NCBI RefSeq assembly: GCF_041435435.1
Contig: NZ_CP108494.1
Span: 3,010,501 to 3,074,500, forward strand
Length of the DNA stretch: 64,000 nt
Reading direction: 5' to 3'
Source: Streptomyces sp. NBC_01241
GTDB lineage: Bacteria; Actinomycetota; Actinomycetes; Streptomycetales; Streptomycetaceae
Each line of letters opens with the position of its first letter. The first letter of the stretch is position 1. The notes beneath the pieces are model-generated. The model made no database searches. It saw nothing but the letters and a program-made list of their open reading frames with translations, and was not told the origin of the DNA. The position numbers and the translations under genes were made by a program. This document shows positions 52,381-61,119 of this stretch, piece after piece.

Positions 52381-52534
52381 CGGCGGGCAGCACGCACCGA
52401 CCGTCCGTTCGTCCGATCGGGGACGCTCTGCGGCCGGGCCTGCCGGTCACCCGGCCCTTCACCGGCAGGCCCCGGCCGTTCGGCGACAGCACCCGGTCCG
52501 CCTGCATGACAAGTGGCCTGCCGTCATGATCGGT

Positions 52535-52984
52535 TCAGGCTGTCGTCTTCGCAGGCTCCGACTCCGTTGGCTCGGTCGTCGCGGACTCGTTCAGGCGTTT
52601 GCCGAGCAGGACGAACAGCAGGACGAGCCCGACCGTGAGCAGGGTATGGCCCAGGCCTGCAATCCACGGGACGGCCTCGGGCACCTTGCTTCCGAGCACG
52701 GTCTCGGTGCCGTGAACGAACATCATGCCAACGGTGATCGCGATGCCCGCGTTGTAGAACCAGAAGAAGGAGGTGAAGAGTTTCGTCCCGGACAGCTGGA
52801 ACTGCTTGTCGAGGGCGAGAACGATGAGGAAGCCCAACATACCCAGAGCCAGCAAGTGGGTATGTATGACGGCCAGTTGGGTGTCGCCGTCGAAATGATG
52901 GGCCTTGGTGAACTCTCGGTAGTACAGCCCGGAGATCACTCCCAGGATCATGTAGACATGTGCCGCGTAGTACGACTTCCGCAT
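52535..52984 (-). CDS. DUF2871 membrane protein
   Basis: 149 aa, four hydrophobic helices: YYAAHVYMILGVISGLYYREF, LAVIHTHLLALGMLGFLIVLAL, FFWFYNAGIAITVGMMFVHG and LGHTLLTVGLVLLFVLLGK. Conserved His in IHTHLLALG and FVHGTE. Typical DUF2871 length; function unknown. Intact although surrounded by gene remnants. Confidence 0.85.
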   Translation of the reverse strand: MRKSYYAAHVYMILGVISGLYYREFTKAHHFDGDTQLAVIHTHLLALGMLGFLIVLALDKQFQLSGTKLFTSFFWFYNAGIAITVGMMFVHGTETVLGSKVPEAVPWIAGLGHTLLTVGLVLLFVLLGKRLNESATTEPTESEPAKTTA

Positions 52985-53178
52985 CCTCGTTCGCCCCCTG
53001 CTGAAACGAATACCGTCCTGTCGCGGGCCATTGAAGCACCGCGAACCTGTGTGGGGCAGGAACTTTCGGCCGAAGCCACAACGGGTGCAGCGGACACAGG
53101 AGTTTTCGACGCGTTTGTGCGTAGCTTGCCGTGGTCGTGCGGTGAGCCTTCCGCGTCACAGCCCCACCGCTTGCGGGA

Positions 53179-53640
53179 TCAGCCCTCACCCGGTTGGGCC
53201 GCAAGCGTCCCGTTGATCCTCGCGATCCGTTCCCGCCACGGGATGCGGTCGAGCTCCGGCGCGGGGGCGCCGCTGGAGGTCCCGTGCCCGGGGACCGGCA
53301 GCACGGGGCGCATTCCGTCTCGTCGGCCAAGGGGCGGAACAGGCGCTTCTCGTCCGGCCCCTGGCACTCCAGCAGTTCACGGACGGGCGGGGGCCCGTAC
53401 GGCTGGGGAGTCCGAGGCTCGGGCTCGGGGAGTTTCTGGATGAGGCGGTAGCGGAGGAAGCCGACCGCCGAGCGCACGCCGTCTCGCGGGCGTTCGGACA
53501 GCAGGGCCTGACGTAGGTCGGACTCGCTCAGGCCGCGCTCCAGCCACGTGACCGCTTCCGCTGCCAGGGCGTGTGCCTCGCTGACGCCCAACGCGCAGGC
53601 GGCCCGGGTCCGCAGGCACCCCGGCCGCCGGATCGGCGCA
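53179..53640 (-). pseudogene. HTH-like protein C-terminal part, frameshifted, remnant B
   Basis: Readable as GVSEAHALAAEAVTWLERGL, DLRQALLSERPRDGVRSAVG, FLRYRLIQKLPEPEP and ADETECAPCC in one frame. After the CAPCC cluster the homology jumps frame to PELDRIPWRERIARINGTLAAQPGEG and TGA at 53181-53179. A one-base change near 53290 separates the halves, and upstream the frame also breaks near 53640. Remnant C carries the same region without the shift. Full-length family not recognised by name. Confidence 0.65.
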
Positions 53641-53743
53641 CATCACGAGAACTCGATGACGAGCACGCCCGGGACAGCGGAGATTCAGACGTCGAAGCCC
53701 TGGCGCAAGTGTCCTACGAGTCGCGCGATCAACGCCCCCTGAC

Positions 53744-53830
53744 TCACACCGCCTCGGCCGGCACCTCCACCCGGGCCTCTGCCTCGAAGTGCATCTGCGC
53801 CCGGTCCAACAGACTGTCGGGGTCACCACC
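53744..53830 (-). pseudogene. C-terminal scrap of an HATPase-type regulator
   Basis: Minus-strand codons before TGA 53746-53744 read GGGDPDSLLDRAQMHFEAEARVEV, closely matching GCDPDDALDCAQTHFEAEVADPA at the end of the intact HATPase gene at 47501. Nothing upstream of this stretch is recognisable. Confidence 0.6.
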
Positions 53831-53954
53831 CCCTGCGATCAAGGGGTGGCTCGCGCCTGCCCGTCCCAGGGGCGTTCTCGCGTATGCGAGCCACCGGCCA
53901 TCCGAGTAGATTCGGGCGGGGAGTCCGTGTGATGTGAATCGGGAGTGATCCCTC

Positions 53955-54926
53955 ATGAGCGCCACGATGCATGCCATACGTGCCCACGAGCGGGGCGGCC
54001 CCGAACGTTATGCGTACGAGTCCGCACCGCGCCCCGAGCCGGCGGCGGGCGAGGCGCTCGTCGCCGTGTGCGCCGCCTCCATCACAGCTGGTGAACTCGA
54101 CTGGGACACCACCTGGACCGACAGCTTCGACGGAACGGGCAGGGACCGTACGCCTACCGTCCCCTCGCACGAGGTCTCGGGCGTCGTGGCCGCCTTGGGC
54201 AGCGGAGTGACCGACTTCGGGACCGGCGACGAGGTCTACGGGCTGATCCCGTTCACGCGTGACGGCGCGGCCGCCGAGTACGTCGCCGTCCCCGCCGACA
54301 TACTCGCCACCAAGCCGGCCACGCTGAACCACGACCAGGCAGCGGCCGTCCCGCTCGCCGCGCTCACCGTGTGGCAGGCGCTCGTCGACCATGCCGCGCT
54401 GCAACGGGGACAGCACATCCTGATCCAGGGGGGCGCCGGGGGCGTCGGCACCTTCGCCGTGCAGATCGCCGCGGCACTCGGAGGGCGGGTGACCGCCACC
54501 GCGTCGGCAAGGGACAAGGACTTCGTCACCGGCCTCGGCGCACAGCAGGTCATCGATTACCGAAACGAACGCTTCGAAGACCTGGTGCACGACGCCGATG
54601 TCGTGCTCGATCTGGTCGGCGGCGAGACGCTGGACCGCTCCTGGGCAGTCGTGCGCCCTGGCGGAATCATCGTCAGCATCGTGCAGCCGCCGGACCAGGA
54701 GAAGGCCGCCGCCCGTGGCGCACGGGGCTTGTTCTTCATCGTCGAACCCGACCGGCCCGGGCTCATGGCCATCAGCGAACTGATCGACGCCGACAAGCTC
54801 AGGCCGGTGGTGGACCGCGTCGTACCGTTCACCGAGACGCGAGCGGCCTACGAGGCCCTCGCGACGGAACACCCGCGCGGCAAGGTCGTCCTGCATGTCG
54901 ACCACGGGGGCGACGAAGCCGGATAG
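53955..54926 (+). CDS. NADP-dependent quinone oxidoreductase (zinc-independent MDR)
   Basis: 323 aa. N-terminal GroES-like domain (TVPSHEVSGVVAALGSGVTDFGTGDEVYG) and Rossmann domain with the AxxGxxG-type motif ILIQGGAGGVGTFAVQIAAALGG. Zinc ligands are absent, as in quinone oxidoreductase/QorA relatives. It reduces quinones or enones with NADPH. A complete gene inside the decay zone, flanked by remnants B and C. Confidence 0.92.
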   Translation: MSATMHAIRAHERGGPERYAYESAPRPEPAAGEALVAVCAASITAGELDWDTTWTDSFDGTGRDRTPTVPSHEVSGVVAALGSGVTDFGTGDEVYGLIPFTRDGAAAEYVAVPADILATKPATLNHDQAAAVPLAALTVWQALVDHAALQRGQHILIQGGAGGVGTFAVQIAAALGGRVTATASARDKDFVTGLGAQQVIDYRNERFEDLVHDADVVLDLVGGETLDRSWAVVRPGGIIVSIVQPPDQEKAAARGARGLFFIVEPDRPGLMAISELIDADKLRPVVDRVVPFTETRAAYEALATEHPRGKVVLHVDHGGDEAG

Positions 54927-54962
54927 ACGACGCATCCGCCCTGCCGCGTGGCCACCGGGTGA

Positions 54963-55020
54963 CTACCAGGTGGTGCCGAAGCCGCCGTCGATCGTGATGT
55001 CGGATCCGGAAGGCGTACAT
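54963..55020 (-). pseudogene. C-terminal scrap of a short-chain dehydrogenase
   Basis: Before TAG 54965-54963 the minus strand reads PSGSDITIDGGFGTTW, the hallmark SDR C-terminus (GSDI-VDGGF). Upstream codons are out of frame and unrecognisable, so only the last exon-like piece of an SDR gene remains. Confidence 0.6.
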
Positions 55021-55103
55021 TCCCGCCTGGACCAACGCATCGAGCCTGTGGGAGGAGTGCCGCGCGTGAGTGCGTCACGTCACCCAGTTGGTCGCGGGCG
55101 AGG

Positions 55104-55431
55104 TCAGGCCTCAGCAGGCAGGGGTGTTGGTGTGCCGTTGATTCGGGCGATGCGTTCGCGCCAGGAGATGGGTTCGGTTTCGGGGTGGGCGGCGGCGCGG
55201 CGGCAGGAGGGGCATTCGGATTCGCCGTACAGGGGGCGGAAGACGTGGGGGTCGCCGGGGCCGGTGCATTCGGTCAGTTCGGGCAGAGGTGGGCGTTCGT
55301 AGGGCTGGTGCTGGACCGGGGGTTCGGGGAGTTTCTGGATGAGGCGGTAGCGCAGGAAGCCGACTGCTGAGCGGACGCCGTTGTCGGGGCGTTCGGGGGC
55401 CAGCAGCTGCGAGGCGACGGTGGGGTGTCAG
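55104..55431 (-). pseudogene. HTH-like protein C-terminal part, 5'-truncated, remnant C
   Basis: Frame open from just after TGA near 55432: HPTVASQLLAPERPDNGVRSAVG, FLRYRLIQKLPEPPV, GESECPSCRRAAAHP, ISWRERIARINGTPTPLPAEA, TGA 55106-55104. It is the best preserved of three copies, keeping the ECPSC pair, but lacks a start and N-terminus because it abuts the endonuclease VII-like gene. Confidence 0.65.
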
Positions 55432-55447
55432 GTCTCCCGGTGCCCGC

Positions 55448-56791
55448 TCAAAACAGTTCCAGGTCCTCGCCGCTGGTGTCCGCGATGACTGGCCGGAACT
55501 GGGCAGGGAGGCCGTCCAGGCGGTCAGGACCGGCCGCGGCGGCCACGGCAGGGGCCGTCTCGACCAACCAGGCACGAAACCGCTCGGCGGCTTCGCGGTA
55601 GGGGACTCGCGCCAGGACACGGTGCTCGCCGGAGGGGCAGAAGTCGACGGCGACAGTGAGCAGGCAGGAACGGGGCGCGTTCTGGCTGCCCGTCCAGGAC
55701 ACGCGCAGGACACCGCAGGGCTTGCGCCCGCGGGGGGCGCGGTGGGTCGGGCGCAGCGATCGGCAGGCTATGTGGGCGGTCCATGCGGCGAGGTGCGGCA
55801 GGGGCAGGGTGGTGCGTGCGCGGCAGCCGGGGCAGCGGTGCCAGTGGCGGAGCCAGTCGTCGGTGTCGGTGTGGAAGAGGCGGGTGTAGCGGTTCGCCAC
55901 GCGGATGTCGTTGCTGTACAGGTGGTCGGGGCGTTCCTGTGTGTTGCAGGACTGGCAGACAGGGGCGCGGACGTAGCCGTGTTCGTGGCAGTGGTCGAGC
56001 ACGGTGGCGGGCGCGGTGCGGCAGACGGCGCACGCCCACCCGGCCACCTTGCGTGAGGTGCCGGGCTTCCTGCTGAGCACCGAGTACAGCTGGCCTTCCA
56101 GCTCTTTGTTGTACGGGCGCAGTGAGGCGGTGGGGCTCTCGGGGCTCGTCGTCTGCCGACCGCCGGCGTCTCGGGCCTGCCGGGGGTGGGAGGGCGGCTC
56201 GGTGACGACTGCGCTTGCCTGGCGGGTCCGCGCGGCTTGCACCCACTGCGTTTCGGCGTGCTCGGCCGCGTCCAGCAGCCTGACCACAGCGCGCGGCAGC
56301 CACCACGTGCGCTGCGTCCCGTCGCGGGTCTGCTCCACGAGTATCTGTCGCCAGTCGATCCCCGCCAGATGGGACGGCCGGCCGTCTTCGCGTCGTGCTG
56401 CCCGCTCGGGGCCGCCCAGCTCCTGCAGTTCCCCCGTGATGCGCCGGCGCCAACGCAGCGGCGTTTCCTCGTTGCACTCCTGCCTCGGCGCCCCACGAAA
56501 CGGACCGATGCGGACCAGGTCCTGCCGATCCATCCGAACCGCGTTCAGTTCCGCGGCCGCCCGGCGCACCTCAGCCTCCGGAACACTCCATTGACCGTTG
56601 CTCGCCCTCACCGTCGCCACCACATGGCCGCCGAGCAGGACGTACCCCACCCGGGCACGGGCAAGAGAGCAGGTGAATGCCCCAGAAGCCGTCGGCACAG
56701 CACTGTCGGCCGTCAAATCGGCCCACAGAGCGTCCGCGGCAACCAGGGTGATCAGGCCGCCCGTGCGACCGGGCATGACACGCTCTGACAT
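55448..56791 (-). CDS. Endonuclease VII-like protein with zinc HNH-type core
   Basis: 447 aa. The central motif CAVCRTAPATVLDHCHEHGYVR, then APVCQSCNTQE, is the recombination endonuclease VII (His-Me finger) pattern: CxxC, DHCH and CxxCN. A further CPGCRA pair lies about 50 residues on. The N-terminal 220 residues are unrecognised and look DNA-binding (Arg-rich, RWRRRITGELQELGG). Phage or plasmid resolvases of this type cut branched DNA; a mobile-element origin is plausible. Confidence 0.8.
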   Translation of the reverse strand: MSERVMPGRTGGLITLVAADALWADLTADSAVPTASGAFTCSLARARVGYVLLGGHVVATVRASNGQWSVPEAEVRRAAAELNAVRMDRQDLVRIGPFRGAPRQECNEETPLRWRRRITGELQELGGPERAARREDGRPSHLAGIDWRQILVEQTRDGTQRTWWLPRAVVRLLDAAEHAETQWVQAARTRQASAVVTEPPSHPRQARDAGGRQTTSPESPTASLRPYNKELEGQLYSVLSRKPGTSRKVAGWACAVCRTAPATVLDHCHEHGYVRAPVCQSCNTQERPDHLYSNDIRVANRYTRLFHTDTDDWLRHWHRCPGCRARTTLPLPHLAAWTAHIACRSLRPTHRAPRGRKPCGVLRVSWTGSQNAPRSCLLTVAVDFCPSGEHRVLARVPYREAAERFRAWLVETAPAVAAAAGPDRLDGLPAQFRPVIADTSGEDLELF

Positions 56792-57011
56792 ACCGACAGG
56801 CTAACGGCCTGCAACGCGGCAACGGGTCCCAAGCGCCTCGGTCAGCCGGGCCGCCGCCCGCAACTCCATATTCCTGAGCATCTGGTTCGCCAGCACCTCC
56901 CGTGCCCATAGCCTCACCACCAGAACGTCAAGAACCGGGCAACCCGCCCTCGCGTATCAGCGGTCCCGAGCCCAGACGAATTGAGCAGCAGAGTCCCCTG
57001 GAACCTCAAAA

Positions 57012-57041
57012 CCCGTGGTCAGCCAAGAGGCTGACCACGGG
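57012..57041 (-). terminator. Rho-independent terminator of the LAETG gene
   Basis: A perfect 13-bp stem CCCGTGGTCAGCC with loop of four, followed on the minus strand by TTTTG. It lies 60 bases past the stop of the surface-protein gene. The rest of 56792-57100 holds no recognisable gene. Confidence 0.88.
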
Positions 57042-57100
57042 CAGAGGTCGAACGTCGAGCTCACCGACTACGGAGCACGGGGGCTCCGATACGTATCAAC

Positions 57101-57919
57101 TCAGTGCTGCTGAGCCTTGCGGCGGCGGATCACCAGGAAGCCGCCGGCCGCGACGAGCGCTGCGGCCACTGCGGACAGCAGGGCAACGGGCGCGCCGTTA
57201 CCGGTCTCGGCGAGGTCGCCCTCACTGTGTGCGGACGGCGACGACGAGGAGGGGGCGGAGGCCGAAGCCGCAGCCGAGGGCGTCTCCGTGGCGCCCTCGG
57301 GGGCGGACGAGGCGGGCGCCTCGCCCGGCTGCGTCGGGGTGGACGGGGTGACGGAGCCCGGCTCGGTGGCCGAATCCGACGGGGTGACCTCGCCGGGCTT
57401 CTCTTCACCCGGCTTGTCACCGCCCGGCTTGTCATCGCCGGGCTTCTCCTCGCCGGGCTTGTCATCGCCCGGCTTCTCATCGCCCGGCTTGCCGCCGCCC
57501 GGCTTCGAGTCGCCCTTGCAGTCGACCCAGAAGACCTTGTGCTTGGCCTTGCCGTGCTCGCCGTCGAAGTTCCAGAACAGCTTGTAGTGGCCGTCGGGCA
57601 GGGACTGGTCCTCCGAACGGAGGTGTCCCTTGCCGTCGAGCTTCAGCGAACCGGTTTTCACGGTCTCGCCCTTGACGTGGGCGGTCGGGGCCCAGGATTC
57701 GATCCGCCAGTCGACGTTCTGGCCGGCATCGAAACCGAAGGCGTCGAGATAGAAGGTGCACACGTGAGGCTCGTTCTTACGAAGCTCCTCACCGGTCGCG
57801 GCATCGTGAATCTTCACGGTGCCGTTGTCGCCGGGTGCGGTGGCGTACGCCGTAGGGGCAAGCAGCAGGGCCGCGGTGACGGCGGCCGTGAGCGTGCCTG
57901 CGGAAGCAACTGTGCGCAT
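57101..57919 (-). CDS. LAETG sortase-anchored surface protein
   Basis: 272 aa from ATG 57919. Signal peptide (TLTAAVTAALLLAPTAYA), an ectodomain of about 110 residues with two Cys (HVCTFYLDAFG and FWVDCKGD), then a charged PGDDKPGEEKPGDDKPGG stalk, an Ala/Ser/Pro stretch, sorting signal DLAETG, a helix (LLSAVAAALVAAGGFLVI) and RRRKAQQH. Streptomyces class E sortases cleave LAxTG signals; the sortase at 38837 is a candidate. Similar proteins are common in the genus. Confidence 0.9.
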   Translation of the reverse strand: MRTVASAGTLTAAVTAALLLAPTAYATAPGDNGTVKIHDAATGEELRKNEPHVCTFYLDAFGFDAGQNVDWRIESWAPTAHVKGETVKTGSLKLDGKGHLRSEDQSLPDGHYKLFWNFDGEHGKAKHKVFWVDCKGDSKPGGGKPGDEKPGDDKPGEEKPGDDKPGGDKPGEEKPGEVTPSDSATEPGSVTPSTPTQPGEAPASSAPEGATETPSAAASASAPSSSSPSAHSEGDLAETGNGAPVALLSAVAAALVAAGGFLVIRRRKAQQH

Positions 57920-58123
57920 GGGCAATCCAACGGTTGAATGAAAGGGCTGCCGTGGGGGGTGGATCGATCAGCTTCCTGTGATCACGCACGCCCCGTCAAT
58001 GCGCTTCTGACCACTTGTGTCACATGGTGCATCACTTGCCCCATTAGTCCCGCATAACGATTGGACCTGCGGGTTCCGGGCGCACTCCCGGCACCACCTC
58101 CGGCGCGATTTGACTCGCCACTA

Positions 58124-58143
58124 CATATCGCGAAAGCTAGATG
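58124..58143. promoter_or_regulatory. Candidate ArsR-type operator (autoregulatory)
   Basis: CATATCGCGAAAGCTAGATG has half-sites ATATC and TAGAT and matches the layout of the site at 58597-58618 before the MFS gene. It lies 33 bp before the regulator start codon. Confidence 0.4.
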
Positions 58144-58175
58144 CATTCCCTCGGAGGACATGGAGAGGCGGACCG

Positions 58176-58487
58176 GTGGACCCCCTGGCCGTACACAAGG
58201 CACTCGCCAACCCCGCACGCCTGCAGTTCATGCGGTGGCTGAAGGAACCGTCGAAGTACTTCGACGAGAACTCCTACCGGCAGCAGGGCCTCGGCTTCCA
58301 TATCGGCGTGTGCGTCGGCGACATCCAGAAGCGTGCCGGGCTGGCACAGTCGGTGGTGTCCGGCTACCTGCAGACCTTGAAGGACGCGGGGCTACTCACC
58401 TCGGAACGCATCGGAAAGTGGACGTACTACCGCCGTAACGAGACGGTGATCGCCGAGTTCGCCGCGCACGTCCGCGACGAGCTGTAG
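58176..58487 (+). CDS. ArsR-like winged-helix regulator
   Basis: 103 aa from GTG 58176. VHKALANPARLQFMRWLKEPS, a GVCVGDIQKRAGLAQSVVSGYLQTLKDAGLLTSERIGKWTYYRR winged helix. One Cys in the recognition region start. No arsenic-type metal motif ELCVC, so it may sense another ligand. Precedes an MFS pump on the same strand and likely represses it. Confidence 0.85.
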   Translation: MDPLAVHKALANPARLQFMRWLKEPSKYFDENSYRQQGLGFHIGVCVGDIQKRAGLAQSVVSGYLQTLKDAGLLTSERIGKWTYYRRNETVIAEFAAHVRDEL

Positions 58488-58520
58488 CCCGACCGCAACC
58501 CACCCCACCCCACCCCACCC

Positions 58521-58570
58521 GGCACCTCGCCCGACACCTCGCCCGGCACCTCGCCCGACAGCCCGCCCGG
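58521..58570. repeat. 13-bp tandem repeat between regulator and pump
   Basis: About four units of GRCACCTCGCCCG follow a CACCC run, ending about 60 bases before the pump start codon. Confidence 0.8.
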
Positions 58571-58596
58571 CTCCCGCGCGCCTACCCGCAAGCGCA

Positions 58597-58618
58597 TATA
58601 TCTATTTTTCTAGATTTG
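58597..58618 (+). promoter_or_regulatory. AT-rich promoter/operator of the MFS gene
   Basis: ATATATCTATTTTTCTAGATTT is strikingly AT-rich for this genome and has the inverted pair ATCTA / TAGAT around a T-rich spacer. It lies 16-37 bases before ATG 58634 and resembles the site upstream of the ArsR-like gene. Confidence 0.5.
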
Positions 58619-58633
58619 ACGAAAGGTCTCGCA

Positions 58634-59860
58634 ATGAGAAAGGCATCCCTCACCGTCCTGGTGCTCGCCCTGGGCGTGTTCGGGATCATCACCACCGAGA
58701 TGGGCATGGTCGGCGTGCTCCCCCGGGTCTCGGCGGAGCTCGGAGTCACGCCGTCCGCCGCGGGGTGGCTCGTCGGGGCCTTTGCCCTGGTCATTGCCGT
58801 GTCCGGGCCGTTCACCACATTGCTTGCCTCCGGCGTCGACCGCAAGAAGGTGCTTGCCGCCGCGATCGCGGTGTTCGCCGTCTCCAATGCCGTCTACGCA
58901 CTCACCACGCGGTACGAGGTGATGCTGGCCTTCCGCGTCGTCCCCGCCCTCTTCCATCCGGTGTTCTTCGCTGTCGCGCTCGCGACCGCCGCGCGACTGG
59001 TGCCCGCCGAAGACGCGACCCGGGCCACGACGACCGTGTTCGGCGGAGTCACCGTCGGCTTCGCCTTTGGCGTGCCGCTGACCTCGTACCTGGCCGAGCA
59101 CGTGTCCCTGGCGTCGGCGTTCTGGTTCGGTGCGCTCGTCAATCTGATCGCCTTCCTCGGCATCCTGCGGTTCGTGCCGTCGATGCCTGTCGGTCAACGG
59201 GTCTCCTACAGTGCGCAGTTGAGCGTTCTCAAGCGGTCCCGGATGTGGCTGACCATCGCGTCGGTGGTCCTCGTCTTCGCGGCGATGTTCTCGGTCTACG
59301 GCTACTTCGCCGAGTACCTGGGCCAGGTCACGCACATGGACGGCACCTGGGTCAGCGCCATGCTGATGGCGTTCGGCATCGTCATGGTCCTCGGGAACTT
59401 CGCCTTCGGTGGGCTGCTGCGGCGCAACCTGATTCGTACGGTGGTCGCCTACCCCGTCCTGTGTCTGCTCCTCTACGTGCTCCTGTACGCCGTCGGCCCG
59501 CTGTCCGCGCCGATGGTCCTGGCGGTGCCGGTCTGGGGCGCCGTGCACTCCGGCGGCCTCGTCGTGAGCCAGAGCTGGCTGGGGAGGGACGCCGTCGACG
59601 CGCCCGAGTTCGGCAACAGCCTCTTCATCTCGTTCTCGAACCTCGGCATCACCGTCGGAACCGCGGTCGGGGGCTGGGTCATGGCCGCGTACGGCGCACG
59701 CCAACTCCCCTGGGCAGGAGTGGGATTCGCATGCGCCGCTTTGGTTGCCACGGTGCTGCGGCTGGGACTGGACCGCTCCGGCGCTCCGGGCGGTGCCGGC
59801 ACGACGGCGCGCATGGCGGAGGCCGCCTCGCATGGCGGTGCCGGGAAGCGCGGCGACTGA
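58634..59860 (+). CDS. MFS transporter, DHA1 (AraJ-like) efflux family
   Basis: 408 aa from ATG 58634 with AAAGG upstream; the TTG at 58616 is within the promoter. Twelve helices; first helix VLVLALGVFGIITTEMGMVGVLP, loop A-type stretch LLASGVDRKKVLAAAIA, and helix-5 VFGGVTVGFAFGVPLTSYLAE. Likely sugar or drug efflux. Under control of the upstream ArsR-like gene. Confidence 0.9.
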   Translation: MRKASLTVLVLALGVFGIITTEMGMVGVLPRVSAELGVTPSAAGWLVGAFALVIAVSGPFTTLLASGVDRKKVLAAAIAVFAVSNAVYALTTRYEVMLAFRVVPALFHPVFFAVALATAARLVPAEDATRATTTVFGGVTVGFAFGVPLTSYLAEHVSLASAFWFGALVNLIAFLGILRFVPSMPVGQRVSYSAQLSVLKRSRMWLTIASVVLVFAAMFSVYGYFAEYLGQVTHMDGTWVSAMLMAFGIVMVLGNFAFGGLLRRNLIRTVVAYPVLCLLLYVLLYAVGPLSAPMVLAVPVWGAVHSGGLVVSQSWLGRDAVDAPEFGNSLFISFSNLGITVGTAVGGWVMAAYGARQLPWAGVGFACAALVATVLRLGLDRSGAPGGAGTTARMAEAASHGGAGKRGD

Positions 59861-60088
59861 CGGCGGCGAACGGGGGCTGACGGCGGCGACTGGACAGCAG
59901 GGGCCGAACGAGTGGCTCGCGACCGGTCTGCGGGACGCCCGGCGGGATGATTCAGGAGACTGGCCGTCGGTGCGGAAAGCGGCTCCGGGACGGTCGCACA
60001 GATGCGTCGATTTCCGGCCACAACACAACGCCCCTTACGCTGCAACACATCGGTCACCAACGGTCGGCCGAGAGAGAAGGGCGACAAC

Positions 60089-60943
60089 ATGACCTCCGAG
60101 ACCAAGACTCTCGACACCATCGAAGCCACAACTGCCGTACTGCAGGCGGAACTTCCGCGTCTGGAGCAGCACCAGCAGACCCTCGAAAAGGAACTCGCGA
60201 CAGTCACCGAGCGCCTGGAGTCGGTGCGTACCGCGCTGACGGCTCTGCGTGTGCTGTCCGCTGCTCCTGTTCCCTCCTCGAACACGGAGGCGGAGGACAT
60301 CCGGGCCGAGGGCAACAAGGTCGCGGACGTCCCGTCGGAGGACGTCGAGGCTGAGGACGTCACGGCAGAGACCGAGGCCGGGGCGAAGAACGTTGTCGCT
60401 CCCCGGATTCCGCGTCAGGCGCAGGCGTCCATCGACACCGCGGTCCAGGCAGAAGCCCCGCAGGAGCAGGCAGCGGCGGCGGCCCCGGCGCGCCGCACCG
60501 CCCGTAAGGCGTCCGCGTCCAAGGCCGGCAAGCAGGCTCCTGCCAAGCCGAAGACCACGCGCGGCCAGACCAAGAAGGCCGTCGCCGTCAAGGACACCAA
60601 GGACACCAAGGACACCAAGACCGCCGCCAAGCCCGCCGCCAAGCCCGCTGTGGCCACCAAGGCCACCAAGGCCGCCACCAAACCCGTCAAGGCCAAGGCG
60701 CCGAAGAAGGCGGCGCCCGCAGCACCGGCCGTCGACGACAGCGGCAACCTCACCGAGATGGCCATGAAGGTGCTGGCGACGTTCGGCGACACCCCCGTCC
60801 GCGCCCGCGAAGTCACGAAGGCGCTGGGGCGTGAGCTCACCCCCAACAGCATCAACACGGTACGCAGCACCCTCGACCGGCTCGTCGCCACCTCCCGGGC
60901 CCACCGCGCCGGCCGGGGCCTCTACCAGGCACCTGCCAACTGA
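60089..60943 (+). CDS. Histone-H1-like Lys/Ala-rich DNA-binding protein with winged-helix end
   Basis: 284 aa from ATG 60089, SD GAAGGG. Three parts are visible: an N-terminal coiled coil (LQAELPRLEQHQQTLEKELA, then TVTERLESVRTALTALRVL); a basic repeat tract with KDTKDTKDTKTAAKPAAKPA and KAPKKAAPAAP; and a C-terminal domain of about 65 residues (LTEMAMKVLATFGDTPVRAR, EVTKALGRELTPNS, INTVRSTLDRLVATSRAHR) that reads as a helix-turn-helix. Likely a nucleoid-associated protein. Ends in a strong terminator. Confidence 0.75.
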   Translation: MTSETKTLDTIEATTAVLQAELPRLEQHQQTLEKELATVTERLESVRTALTALRVLSAAPVPSSNTEAEDIRAEGNKVADVPSEDVEAEDVTAETEAGAKNVVAPRIPRQAQASIDTAVQAEAPQEQAAAAAPARRTARKASASKAGKQAPAKPKTTRGQTKKAVAVKDTKDTKDTKTAAKPAAKPAVATKATKAATKPVKAKAPKKAAPAAPAVDDSGNLTEMAMKVLATFGDTPVRAREVTKALGRELTPNSINTVRSTLDRLVATSRAHRAGRGLYQAPAN

Positions 60944-60982
60944 CACCTCCCGCAAGGGGCATCAGAAGCAATCGCTGAGAAC

Positions 60983-61018
60983 CGCCCCCGTCACGGCCCG
61001 CAGGCCGTCACGGGGGCG
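60983..61018 (+). terminator. Hairpin terminator after the histone-like gene
   Basis: A perfect 16-bp stem CGCCCCCGTCACGGCC with a 4-nt loop, 39 bases past the stop. Partial copies of GGCCGTCACGGGGCGAAGG follow. Confidence 0.85.
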
Positions 61019-61119
61019 AAGGCCGTCACGGGGCGAAGGTTGTTACGGGCAGGGCTGTAACCCTTCGAACTGTAGTGCTGTGGCCGGAAACGATCAGTGG
61101 GGTGGTGAGCTGCGCCCGG

